Shown piece by piece: positions 1-13,300 of a stretch of 64,000 bases of DNA. The stretch's first letter is position 1. Each line of letters begins with the position of its first letter. The stretch spans positions 1,172,033 through 1,236,032 of the forward strand of contig CM040447.1 in assembly GCA_022749755.1 (NCBI GenBank), read 5' to 3'. Both the position numbers and the translations under genes were made by a program. The DNA comes from Azadirachta indica. Taxonomy: Eukaryota > Streptophyta > Magnoliopsida > Sapindales > Meliaceae. The notes under the pieces are model-generated. The model searched no databases. It saw nothing but the letters and a program-made list of their open reading frames with translations, and was not told where the DNA came from.

Positions 1-601
1 AATTAAGTTAAATTTTAAGTTGAAATTACATTAAAGAAATTCATATTGTATATAATATCATTCATTATTTTTATATATAAATGGAAAAATTAAACATGAT
101 TAATAAATAAATTATATTCAAATTTAAAATTTTAATTCATAAATTAGTTAGATTCATGTTGGCCTAAAATTCTATTATCTACCACGAATTGTGTCTAAGA
201 CTAAGACTGACTTATTTAACATAAATAAATTAAAATATAATATTATCTATTATTTGCTAAACTTTGAGAACCTATTTTATTATTAAAAGTATTGTAACAA
301 TACAAATAACTAAAAATACACAATAAATAGTGATAAATAAAAATTATTTTAAGTGTTTGATACAATATAATATGATATGTATAATATAATAATAATAGAA
401 TAGAATATAACGTAATGTAATATAATATAAATATGCTTATTTAAAATAATTCATAGAAAAATATATATATTATAACTAAAAATGAAAGAAAAAAAGTAAT
501 GAAAAGAAAAAATTTTTATTTTAACAATTTTATTTTTGAATTAAAGTTAAAATTTTAAAATTATTTGTAAAGTTAATTTTGGGTTTTATAATTTTAAATG
601 G
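1..601. other. AT-rich intergenic sequence
   Basis: Very AT-rich sequence with runs of A or T and short AT repeats. No open frame of useful length, RNA gene or element boundary could be seen on either strand. It is the only part of the left flank that lies outside the duplicated block. Confidence 0.6.
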
Positions 602-3600
602 ATTTATTTAATATTATACTTAACAATAAAACTGCTTTTGAAAATTAGATTTAAAACTTAACTCTTTTTCTATTTCTTAAAATCTGTTATAAAATGATGT
701 GATTTTACTAAAACTGATTTTAAAAAAATTTTACCAAACACTTAAAATGACTTTTGACGGTTTAAAATCACTTTTATCTTTACCAACAATAATCTCAAAT
801 GGGCTCTAAATGACTTTTTAAGCGCTCTCCGCTTAGTTTTGAGTCTAAAATATATAAAAGATAAAAATTATATGTTTTGAATTTTGTCTAGCTCTTATAT
901 TTTATGAACAGTGTTATACTATCTCATCTACTCACTCTCAATAAATTTTTCATCTAGTAGGTTTTAAATTATTTCTTTCGGTGCTTGAATTTTTAGATTC
1001 AAATTTAATCAAATCTATCTACATATTTTATTTAATTGGAATAAAACCTATATTTTTATGGAATATAGAGTGAGTTAGTTTACAAAAATTGAGCAAATTT
1101 TAAAGATATAAATGTATATTTTTATTAAATAAAAATTAAAAAATTAACATTTAAACAAGCATTTGACTACCGGCCTAAGTGCAAAACATTAAAAAGACAA
1201 ATTTTTGCCTGATTAAATTAACCTAAAAGCATTAGTCTCAGTGGTGAAAAGACACATTTCTTCCTTTATAGAAATCGTGTTCATATCCTATCAAATGTAG
1301 AATTATCCACAATATTGTGAGTTTTTCATTCTATTAATGATGTGGGTAGATTTTCCTTTGAGTTAAGGGCGAACTAAAGTTCCCTTCAAGTTAAAATCAA
1401 ACACTACTTAAATTAGATGCAGTAATTAAATTTCTCTTTAAAAGGGTAAATTAAGTTTTCTTCAAGTTGAGAGTAAACATTATTCAAAATAAGTGTAAAT
1501 TCTCAAACGTTATTAAACTAAATTCAATTTTAGGATAGACAAAACTTCTCTTCAAATTAAGGATTAATATCACCTAATTAGGTACGGTAGATAATTTTCT
1601 TTCAAGTTAAGGAGAGATTAAATTTTTCTTCAAGTTGAAAATAAATATCACCAAAATTAGGTATAAACTTTTGATCGATATTAGAATAGATTCGATCAAA
1701 ATTATCAATTTTTGATAGATTTTTAATTTAATATTGTTATATTATAAATATAAAGTGTGATATTAAAAAAATTTAAATTTTAAAATTAAAAATATTCTAA
1801 ATTGACACAAATCTAATATCAATATTTAAAAAATCAGCCATTTGATAAAAGATAAAGCAAAATATTAAGAAAGCGGTACGATCGTTGGTTGGTGGAGTGG
1901 GAGTAGACAGACAGAATATTTTTCATTTACGAGGAACATTTAACGCACGTGATTATTCATTAATCTTATTTATTTATTTAAAGACAATTTAGATTTTATA
2001 ATATAAAGTTTAAAAATAGATTTACATTTTAAAAAACTTTTTATAAGGTAATTTGCATTGTGTAATATCAAGTAAAGGATAAGGTTCGGATAAAAGAACA
2101 TGAATATATTATTAGATTTCGTATAATTATTCATTTTTTGTTTGAAATATAAATTTAAATAAATTTAAATAATTTATTTATTTATCATTTATCATGTCTA
2201 AGATAGTTTTTTTTAATCTGAAATTTAAATATAATTTAAACTTGAATTTGATTGAAATCTAAATTTAATTGATATATTTATTTTTTTACCTGAAACGTCT
2301 AAATATAAATATTAAATTTTTTATTTTTATAAAAGTAAAAAATTTAAAACTATGATGTTAACATATATGTTCTTAAAAATCTTAAACTAATATGTTAAAT
2401 TGTTAAAATATATGAATATTAAGTAATAAACTAAAGGTATTATTGAAAAATAAAATATTTAATTTATTTAGACATTTAGTTATTTAAATTTAAATTAAAA
2501 TTTTTAACATAATTATATTCAAACATTTTTAACAAATTTTTAGATATAAAATAAAAAATAAATAGTTTTTAAATATAGAATAAAATTATTAAGATTTAAA
2601 TAAAAAAGAGCCTTTAAATATGAGTATTTGAAAAACAAACATTTTAAAACATGTGAACTATATCAAGTAGGCACTAATTAGATTCATCAATTTTATAATC
2701 AATTACATAGACTTCTATTCGTTCAAAAATTTTGCTAATTTAGATTTTTTTTTATTTTTTATTTATAGATACAATAATATTCTATTAATTATAATTATTT
2801 TAATAGTTAAATAGATAATATTAATTTTTATTTTTGTCTAAATTTATGAATTAAACTAATAAAAAGAGTTTCTGTCAAGATTTTCAAAGTTAGTAAAATT
2901 AAAACATAAATTTAATCAAATTTTAAAAGTATATACATCCTTTTCTCTCTTAGGAGTCGTTTATTTTTTTGACCAAAGTCTTAATATAATTGTTTAAATA
3001 TTTAAAAGTCATTTATTTTTTAACTTATATATGAATATTTATTAAAAACATCTGAATATGATTAAATTAAAATTTTTGACTTAAATTTAAATAAGTAAAT
3101 GTTTGAATAATTTAATTTTTTATTTTTAAAAAAATTCTTACTTTATTAATTTATTTACTGACAAACTTAAAATTTTAGTTAATTATTTTTAACATATCTC
3201 TTATCTATTATGCGTCTCCTCTACTTAACTTCTCAATTTTACCTATTTATACTTTAATTATTATAATAAATTTGTATGTTTACATAATTACAATTATATT
3301 ATAATATGACTTATTATTTTTATTTAATTTTTATTAATATTTATATCATAGAAATATTTTTTTTAAAAAAATTATATATCAAACAAATAAATAATGTACA
3401 TACTAATATAATTTATTAATTTTTTATATATTATTATACATATAAATATATTATTTAAAAAAAATATATATGTTAAACTATTAATTTTTAAATTTTTTAT
3501 TTTATCAAAACAAACAACTTAATATTTGTTTTTAAATGTTTTAAAATAAAATATAAATATATCATTTAGATTTATATTTCAATTAAATTTAAATTTCAAT

Positions 3601-4750
3601 TATGTTTAGAATTCAAATAAAAAAATAGATGCTATCTTAATATTACTATCTTGTATTAGTGTAAAATTATTTTTATGGTAATATTCAATTTATTTATAAA
3701 TTTTGCATTTAATTGACCTATTATGATGTTTTGTGTTTATACTATATTTACAAAAGAAGGGAAAAAAAAAAATCATAGTCCTTATCAACAAGTCTTACAT
3801 AAAGGACAATTTCGCTGAGTCAGCATGTTCCATCTAAGATTCTTTTTCTTTGATATCTTTATGGGCAAAAGAAAAAGCTAAATATGATATTATATATATA
3901 CAGGTACATATAATACAGGCGGGATTTGATGAATTTCGAAATTCTTTATTATAAAATAGTATGTAATAAAATATTCATAAATTTTATAATATGCTCAATA
4001 CAATTAGGGATTGTTTGTTTTTTCAATAATTAATTGTTTAATTTATTTACTTTTAAGTAATTAGACATATATATATATCTTAATAATATATTTGAGTTTA
4101 TTAAGAATTCAGACTAGTTTATAAATTTAATTAAAAATTTAATAAAGAAAAAACAAACGTTACTTCACTCTAACTACAGCACACATGAAAACCTAAAAAT
4201 TATATATATACATCATTTACCATGCATTTATTTGTTTATATCATCAATAATTATGTATAAAAGTAATACTACGCGGCTTAAATTTTAATTAAAAATTCTC
4301 GTCACAAATAATGTAGAATTTATTGAATACATGGTAACAATGTGACACATAATTTAAAAAATTATGAAAATATATTGTCCACTTCATATTATTTGGAGTA
4401 AAAATTTAATAGCTTGTTAACCCTTTTTATTGAAAAAAGTTTAATTCAATACTCACTAAATCATGAGCTTTCCAAATAGCTCATGAGTACTTCGAATTTA
4501 AGATATTAAGAATTTAAACTCACGTTCACTTGAGAATTAAACTAAAACTACACGATTATTGAAAAAATAAACCCTACTCAAAAGTTGGCAAGTACCAATA
4601 TTTTTCAGCTTTATTTTGAAAATTAAGTAAAACCAAAAACTAACACTACCAAATACACACTATTATGTCTGCCAATACCGTTGATTTGTTTTGCTACAAT
4701 ATATTATTAGGCAAAATTTAAGAACCTATAACAACAAACTAGCATACTGT

Positions 4751-4830
4751 CACGTGCCGTCAATTCAGAAGCGCACCGAAATTTCACTTCAATTTTCAGC
4801 ACGTGACAATACTTCAATTTCCAGCACGTG
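4751..4830. promoter_or_regulatory. Cluster of three CACGTG G-boxes (copy 1)
   Basis: Three palindromic CACGTG motifs lie at 4751-4756, 4800-4805 and 4825-4830. The last two sit in a repeated context (CAGCACGTGACAATAC). In plants such motifs bind bZIP and bHLH factors. No downstream gene is visible, so a promoter role is only a possibility. Confidence 0.4.
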
Positions 4831-5107
4831 ACAATACGCCTACTTTAAAACCTTAAAATAAAATAAATGCAAACTGCACCTAATAAATGCAATAATTCTA
4901 TACATCCCATCAAAAGAAAATCATATATAAACTTATAATGTATAGCTGTAGATCCATAAGTAAGACCATTTAGAGTGTGGAGTGTGTCACAAATACACAT
5001 TTCCTATAGAAAAGACGTCTACACAAACTCCGCAGATTAGCTCCAACTTTCTCTACAGTAAGCAGCTGCTGCTGCCCCTGCTCATTTAAATCCTGAGAAC
5101 GAAATTG

Positions 5108-5179
5108 ATGGTGGTGGTGAGGTGACTACAGTGGCGGTGGTGGTGCGGTGACTGCATTGGCTGTGATGGTGATGGTGGT
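5108..5179. repeat. GGT-rich low-complexity tract (copy 1)
   Basis: Imperfect run of GGTGGTGGTGA-like triplets, the most GC-rich stretch in the duplicated block. The same tract occurs at 10028-10099 in copy 2. No open reading frame uses it convincingly. Confidence 0.7.
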
Positions 5180-5414
5180 AAATTAATAAATTAGATGTTG
5201 AAACATCATTAAGGTTAGATGTAGGTGCTCATCTCCTGTACAAAAACTAACTATTTCCTACCTAAAAATCTATATAAGTAACGATGCTTTGTCTAAAACA
5301 GGAGGGATTAATATATATTTAAGATGAAAGTAAAATCCTATCTATCCTATCCTATCATTTCTATCTTCATAGCTTAAAAAAGTCATAAGGGCCTCAAGGA
5401 AGTCAGTCTATAGC

Positions 5415-5514
5415 NNNNNNNNNNNNNNNNNNNNNNNNNNNNNNNNNNNNNNNNNNNNNNNNNNNNNNNNNNNNNNNNNNNNNNNNNNNNNNNNNNNNNN
5501 NNNNNNNNNNNNNN
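5415..5514. other. Assembly gap of 100 N
   Basis: Exactly 100 ambiguous bases, the conventional size for a gap of unknown length. The two flanking edges belong to the two copies of the same duplicated block, which makes the local assembly doubtful. Confidence 0.99.
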
Positions 5515-8500
5515 ATTTATTTAATATTATACTTAACAATAAAACTGCTTTTGAAAATTAGATTTTAAAACTTAACTCTTTTTCTATTTCTTAAAATCTG
5601 TTATAAAATGATGTGATTTACTAAAACTGATTTTAAAAAAATTTTACCAAACACTTAAAATGACTTTTGACGGTTTAAAATCACTTTTATCTTTACCAAC
5701 AATAATCTCAAATGGGCTCTAAATGACTTTTTAAGCGCTCTCCGCTTAGTTTTGAGTCTAAAATATATAAAAGATAAAAATTATATGTTTTGAATTTTGT
5801 CTAGCTCTTATATTTTATGAACAGTGTTATACTATCTCATCTACTCACTCTCAATAAATTTTTCATCTAGTAGGTTTTAAATTATTTCTTTCGGTGCTTG
5901 AATTTTTAGATTCAAATTTAATCAAATCTATCTACATATTTTATTTAATTGGAATAAAACCTATATTTTTTATGGAATATAGAGTGAGTTAGTTTACAAA
6001 AATTGAGCAAATTTTAAAGATATAAATGTATATTTTTATTAAATAAAAATTAAAAAATTAACATTTAAACAAGCATTTGACTACCGGCCTAAGTGCAAAA
6101 CATTAAAAAGACAAATTTTTGCCTGATTAAATTAACCTAAAAGCATTAGTCTCAGTGGTGAAAAGACACATTTCTTCCTTTATAGAAATCGTGTTCATAT
6201 CCTATCAAATGTAGAATTATCCACAATATTGTGAGTTTTTCATTCTATTAATGATGTGGGTAGATTTTCCTTTGAGTTAAGGGCGAACTAAAGTTCCCTT
6301 CAAGTTAAAATCAAACACTACTTAAATTAGATGCAGTAATTAAATTTCTCTTTAAAAGGGTAAATTAAGTTTTCTTCAAGTTGAGAGTAAACATTATTCA
6401 AAATAAGTGTAAATTCTCAAACGTTATTAAACTAAATTCAATTTTAGGATAGACAAAACTTCTCTTCAAATTAAGGATTAATATCACCTAATTAGGTACG
6501 GTAGATAATTTTCTTTCAAGTTAAGGAGAGATTAAATTTTTCTTCAAGTTGAAAATAAATATCACCAAAATTAGGTATAAACTTTTGATCGATATTAGAA
6601 TAGATTCGATCAAAATTATCAATTTTTGATAGATTTTTAATTTAATATTGTTATATTATAAATATAAAGTGTGATATTAAAAAAATTTAAATTTTAAAAT
6701 TAAAAATATTCTAAATTGACACAAATCTAATATCAATATTTAAAAAATCAGCCATTTGATAAAAGATAAAGCAAAATATTAAGAAAGCGGTACGATCGTT
6801 GGTTGGTGGAGTGGGAGTAGACAGACAGAATATTTTTCATTTACGAGGAACATTTAACGCACGTGATTATTCATTAATCTTATTTATTTATTTAAAGACA
6901 ATTTAGATTTTATAATATAAAGTTTAAAAATAGATTTACATTTTAAAAAACTTTTTATAAGGTAATTTGCATTGTGTAATATCAAGTAAAGGATAAGGTT
7001 CGGATAAAAGAACATGAATATATTATTAGATTTCGTATAATTATTCATTTTTTGTTTGAAATATAAATTTAAATAAATTTAAATAATTTATTTATTTATC
7101 ATTTATCATGTCTAAGATAGTTTTTTTTAATCTGAAATTTAAATATAATTTAAACTTGAATTTAATTGAAATCTAAATTTAATTGATATATTTATTTTTT
7201 TACCTGAAACGTCTAAATATAAATATTAAATTTTTTATTTTTATAAAAGTAAAAAATTTAAAACTATGATGTTAACATATATGTTCTTAAAAATCTTAAA
7301 CTAATATGTTAAATTGTTAAAATATATGAATATTAAGTAATAAACTAAAGGTATTATTGAAAAATAAAATATTTAATTTATTTAGACATTTAGTTATTTA
7401 AATTTAAATTAAAATTTTTAACATAATTATATTCAAACATTTTTAACAAATTTTTAGATATAAAATAAAAAATAAATAGTTTTTAAATATAGAATAAAAT
7501 TATTAAGATTTAAATAAAAAAGAGCCTTTAAATATGAGTATTTGAAAAACAAACATTTTAAAACATGTGAACTATATCAAGTAGGCACTAATTAGATTCA
7601 TCAATTTTATAATCAATTACATAGACTTCTATTCGTTCAAAAATTTTGCTAATTTAGATTTTTTTTTATTTTTTATTTATAGATACAATAATATTCTATT
7701 AATTATAATTATTTTAATAGTTAAATAGATAATATTAATTTTTATTTTTGTCTAAATTTATGAATTAAACTAATAAAAAGAGTTTCTGTCAAGATTTTCA
7801 AAGTTAGTAAAATTAAAACATAAATTTAATCAAATTTTAAAAGTATATACATCCTTTTCTCTCTTAGGAGTCGTTTATTTTTTTGACCAAAGTCTTAATA
7901 TAATTGTTTAAATATTTAAAAGTCATTTATTTTTTAACTTATATATGAATATTTATTAAAAACATCTGAATATGATTAAATTAAAATTTTTGACTTAAAT
8001 TTAAATAAGTAAATGTTTGAATAATTTAATTTTTTATTTTTAAAAAAATTCTTACTTTATTAATTTATTTATTTACTGACAAACTTAAAATTTTAGTTAA
8101 TTATTTTTAACATATCTCTTATCTATTATGTGTCTCCTCTACTTATCTTCTCAATTTTACCTATTTTATACTTTAATTATTATAATAAATTTGTATGTTT
8201 ACATAATTACAATTATATTATAATATGACTTATTATTTTTATTTAATTTTTATTAATATTTATATCATAGAAATAATTTTTTTAAAAAAATTATATATCA
8301 AACAAATAAATAATGTACATACTAATATAATTTATTAATTTTTTATATATTATTATACATATAAATATATTATTTAAAAAAATATATATGTTAAACTATT
8401 AATTTTTAAATTTTTTATTTTATCAAAACAAACAACTTAATATTTGTTTTTAAATGTTTTAAAATAAAATATAAATATATCATTTAGATTTATATTTCAA

Positions 8501-9671
8501 TTAAATTTAAATTTCAATTATGTTTAGAATTCAAATAAAAAAATAGATGCTATCTTAATATTACTATCTTGTATTAGTGTAAAATTATTTTTATGGTAAT
8601 ATTCAATTTATTTATAAAAAATTTTGCATTTAATTGACCTATTATGATGTTTTGTGTTTATACTATATTTACAAAAGAAGGGAAAAAAAAAATCATAGTC
8701 CTTCTCAACAAGTCTTACATAAAGGACAATTTCGCTGAGTCAGCATGTTCCATCTAAGATTCTTTTTCTTTGATATCTTTATGGGCAAAAGAAAAAGCTA
8801 AATATGATATTATATATATACAGGTACATATAATACAGGCGGGATTTGATGAATTTCGAAATTCTTTATTATAAAATAGTATGTAATAAAATATTCATAA
8901 ATTTTATAATATGCTCAATACAATTAGGGATTGTTTGTTTTTTCAATAATTAATTGTTTAATTTATTTACTTTTAAGTAATTAGACATATATATATATCT
9001 TAATAATATATTTGAGTTTATTAAGAATTCAGACTAGTTTATAAATTTAATTAAAAATTTAATAAAGAAAAAACAAACGTTACTTCACTCTAACTACAGC
9101 ACACATGAAAACCTAAAAATTATATATATACATCATTTACCATGCATTTATTTGTTTATATCATCAATAATTATGTATAAAAGTAATACTACGCGCGCTT
9201 AAATTTTAATTAAAAATTCTCGTCACAAATAATGTAGAATTTATTGAATACATGGTAACAATGTGACACATAATTTAAAAAATTATGAAAATATATTGTC
9301 CACTTCATATTATTTGGAGTAAAAATTTAATAGCTTGTTAACCCTTTTTATTGAAAAAAGTTTAATTCAATACTCACTAAATCATGAGCTTTCCAAATAG
9401 CTCATGAGTACTTCGAATTTAAGATATTAAGAATTTAAACTCACGTTCACTTGAGAATTAAACTAAAACTACACGATTATTGAAAAAATAAACCCTACTC
9501 AAAAGTTGGCAAGTACCAATATTTTTCAGCTTTATTTTGAAAATTAAGTAAAACCAAAAACTAACACTACCAAATACACACCTATTATGTCTGCCAATAC
9601 CGTTGATTTGTTTTGCTACAATAATTATTAGGCAAAATTTAAGAACCTATAACAACAAACTAGCATACTGT

Positions 9672-9750
9672 CACGTGCCGTCAATTCAGAAGCGCACCGA
9701 AATTTCACTTCAATTTTCAGCACGTGACGTACTTCAATTTCCAGCACGTG
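9672..9750. promoter_or_regulatory. Cluster of three CACGTG G-boxes (copy 2)
   Basis: CACGTG at 9672-9677, 9721-9726 and 9745-9750. Compared with copy 1, the bases just after the second and third boxes differ (CACGTGACGT here, CACGTGACAA there), which makes an extra ACGT core next to each box. Confidence 0.4.
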
Positions 9751-10027
9751 ACGTTACGCTGACTTTAAAACCTTAAAATAAAATAAATGCAAACTGCACC
9801 TAATAAATGCAATAATTCTATACATCCCATCAAAAGAAAATCATATATAAACTTATAATGTATAGCTGTAGATCCACAAGTAAGACCATTTAGAGTGTGG
9901 AGTGTGTCACAAATAAACATTTCCTATAGAAAAGACGTCTACACAAACTCCGCAGATTAGCTCCAACTTTCTCTACAGTAAGCAGCTGCTGCTGCCCCTG
10001 CTCATTTAAATCCTGAGAACGAAATTG

Positions 10028-10099
10028 ATGGTGGTGGTGAGGTGACTACAGTGGCGGTGGTGGTGCGGTGACTGCATTGGCTGTGATGGTGATGGTGGT
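10028..10099. repeat. GGT-rich low-complexity tract (copy 2)
   Basis: Same imperfect GGT-triplet run as at 5108-5179, in the 3' flank of the DYAD-like gene. Confidence 0.7.
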
Positions 10100-10327
10100 A
10101 AATTAATAAATTAGATGTTGAAACATCATTAAGGTTAGATGTAGGTGCTCATCTCCTGTACAAAAACTAACTATTTCCTACCTAAAAATCTATATAAGTA
10201 ACGATGCTTTGTCTAAAACAGGAGGGATTAATATATATTTAAGATGAAAGTAAAATCCTATCTATCCTATCCTATCATTTCTATCTTCATAGCTTAAAAA
10301 AGTCATAAGGGCCTCAAGGAAGTCAGT

Positions 10328-13300
10328 CTATAGCTTTGAAGCCTGCATAGCACTAACAGTATTTGATATCTCCATAAGCTGTTCCTCCATCTTAGCTTTC
10401 CATTTCATCAACTCCTTACACATTTCCTGCCAAAGAAAGACCACTCCCACATGGAGTTTTGTTGAGACGGTGAAATGACAATATTATCTATCATCTATTG
10501 ATGCGTCAATCACAATGAAGCATAACTTATCAAACAACATTACCTGAAAAATAATTAATGAATTATCAATGTCTAATTTCGAGTTGCTGGTAAGAGAAGA
10601 ATCTGGGGTCACATTGGCATTTTCCTCCTCTTGCCTCCTGGGTACTAGCTCCAGCACATCCCTGCTCACACAAAAATATATAAAGAGAGAGAATGCCTAA
10701 CATCAACCAACAGGTAACAATGTTTTCTTACAAATCCGGCTCAGCCAGCTCAAATACCTCTTCATTTTGGTCATTTCTTCCTTAGGTAGCTCCAGCTCTC
10801 TTGTGCAAACAGGATCCTGAGAAGGGCTATCCCCAGACTTCAACTGAGGTGGTGGGGCTGAGTAGGGATCTCGCACAGCCACCTCTCCACTAACATTAAC
10901 TGGTTCATTACTTCCAAAGAGAGGTCCAAAATCTTCTGGCTGAATATCATCCAGGTTGGTGCTATCCAACCAATCTTCCCATCTTCCGGCAGGATCTGAA
11001 GGACTGAAGGTAGTGCAATTCTTTGATGCCAGCATACTGCTCAATGAATTTGAAACTTCAATCAGCTGTTGCTCAATTTTAGCTTTCCATTTTACTAACT
11101 CCCTGTACATGTCCTGTTAAACAATCAATTGTCAGATATGACTTGATTGATCTAAAATTGACACACAGTTGAAGACAAAGATCATATCATCCTAGCCTTA
11201 GATAATAAATTTTACAGAAACTAAACGCAATCATTGACATCTTATCTTTCTACTTCAAAATATCAGAACTCAAATGGGGCTTGAGGTGGAATGTTGCTTT
11301 GCTACCTGCATGCCACTCAAAGAACTAGAGATCTCCAGCAAGTGTTGGTCGGTTTTAGCTTTCCATTTCACCAGTTCCTTGTGCATATCCTGTCATAAGG
11401 AAAATACCCCAGTGAGGCTCTACAAAGCAACAATCACATTATCTTTGAGCATAGTGATGTTAAACAGTTACCTCAATTGGATTGTGCTGCTCTTGCTCTC
11501 GCTGCTTGCACATTACCTCATGCATATCTCTTTGTTGGTATATCACATGGAACAGCATAGATCAATCAGAACAAGTTACAGGGCATGCCAAACATCAACT
11601 ATAAAAAGAATATCTTTCAAGTCCCTACCTCTTCATTTTCTCCATTTCTGCTTTAAGTAGCTTAAGCTCTTCAGCACAAGCAGAACCGTCTGTGGGCTCC
11701 TCACCATACTTCCCCAAAGATGGAGAGACATTATTAGGATCTGAAACCCCAGCCTCTTGCTTAATCTTAACTAGGTCAGCACTTTCCAGACAATACTCCA
11801 TCACTCCTTCAGTGTACCTCTTCAGTTTCTCCGTTTCTGCTTTAAGTAGCTTAAGTTCTTGAGCACAAACAGAATCCTGAGAGGGGGCCACACTGGACTT
11901 CCACCAAGATGGAGGAATATAGTTAGGATCTGTCACCCCAGCCTCCTGCTTAATCTTAACTAGGTCAGCACTTTCCAGCCAATATTCCATCACTCCTTCG
12001 GTGTTGTAGCAGCGTCGAAACCTCTCAGTGCCACCTGGTGCCACCTTACCGTCAATGTGCTTCAGTAGATGGTCCAAGAGGCCAGTGTCACCAATTCGTT
12101 TTCGAGCTGCCATTCTCAGAGCTGGTCGAGAGATTGGATTTTCAAATACAGCCCCTTCATCCTTCATGATCTCCAACATACTTTGCTCTGCCAGCTTATA
12201 CCTTCAAAACATGCATTTGATTCTTAAAACACTATAACATTTGTTAACAAGACTGCTAGAAAAACAAGTCAAATTACGTATCCTGTACCTATCTGCAGAC
12301 CATCTCTCTTTGGATTTCTCAATCTTATTCTTCTTAGACTTACAAAAACTACTGTTTTGCTGCTTTAATTTTGCACGTCTCGTAGCTCTTGCTTCTCCAA
12401 TTTGGCTAAGGGGAAGGCACTTTCTTTTGCGAATTTCTGGTATGACAGGAGACTCAGCTGTCACAGCTTCTCCATCATCTCTTTCATCTTCATCCTCCTT
12501 AACAACACTGGATGACATTTGAGACTCATCATTTTTCTGCTGGAATTTAACTAGTCGACAAACACCCCACTGCGACATCCCAGAGCGTTTCAACTCAGAC
12601 CAACACAGCCCTTTCTTTGAGGTTTCATCCAACTTCCCACAGCCTTTTAATGCTTCTGAGGCACCTTCGAACAAAAACAACATTCAGCAACCCAGTGTGG
12701 AGTATCATTTCAGTACCGCTCTTAAAAGCTCAAAATTGATTTATATTAACTTTTGCAAAGAATAAGAGCATACTTTCCTACTGGTGCCATAAACTTAGTA
12801 AAAGGACTGTTTCTAGATGAAAATGAAATCATGGCAGACATTACAAATAATACAGACCTCAAACTATTTTGCCACAAGCTTGATGCCGTCAGCAGGATTC
12901 AAACTCAAATTTGTAATACTCAAGATAACCAGACAAGCTGCTACAATTTTGTACTGGAATTTTGAAAAAGAAAAACTAAATTCCAAATTTCCTTATCTAA
13001 CTCAAGAGAACAAATTTTTCAGAGTCAAGTTACCAAAACCTCCAAATTGAAAGAAAGTTCAAGATAAAATGATTAGTGACTTTATATGGAATTCTGCAAA
13101 AAGAAACCTCTCCTGACTTCTGCAATAGAACGACAGCCATAATAATCACTTTTGCCAGAAAAAGTCATCACCCTTTCTTACAACTTATAGCATAAGCAAG
13201 AATTTTCATGGCCATAACTTTGATGCCTCACAATTTTGAAATGTTGGAAAAAGAAGGAAGAAGAAAATAATAGTGTCATGAACAGTACAATTTGAAAAGT

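Larger units (their letters stand above)
602..5414. repeat. Direct duplication, copy 1 (non-coding)
   Basis: This block is almost base-for-base the same as 5515-10334, with only scattered substitutions and small indels (for example a 4-base difference in a TTTA run near 3155 versus 8075). It starts within a sequence that reappears exactly at the right edge of the N gap, and it ends exactly at the left edge of the gap. Its last bases match the stop codon and 4 further coding bases of the last exon of the DYAD-like gene; the rest of that gene is absent here. No coding sequence was recognised inside. It is either a false duplication made by joining two haplotypes at the gap, or a real tandem duplication. 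Confidence 0.95.
5515..10334. repeat. Direct duplication, copy 2 (non-coding, joined to the gene)
   Basis: Second copy of the ~4.8 kb block described at 602-5414. This copy continues without a break into the last exon of the DYAD-like gene, so it is the natural 3' flank of that gene. It is AT-rich and no coding sequence was recognised in it. Confidence 0.95.

Noticed and set aside
11274..12522. Plus-strand frames of 69-128 codons over the DYAD-like gene
   Set aside because: Shadows of minus-strand exons, with no domain and no splice logic.
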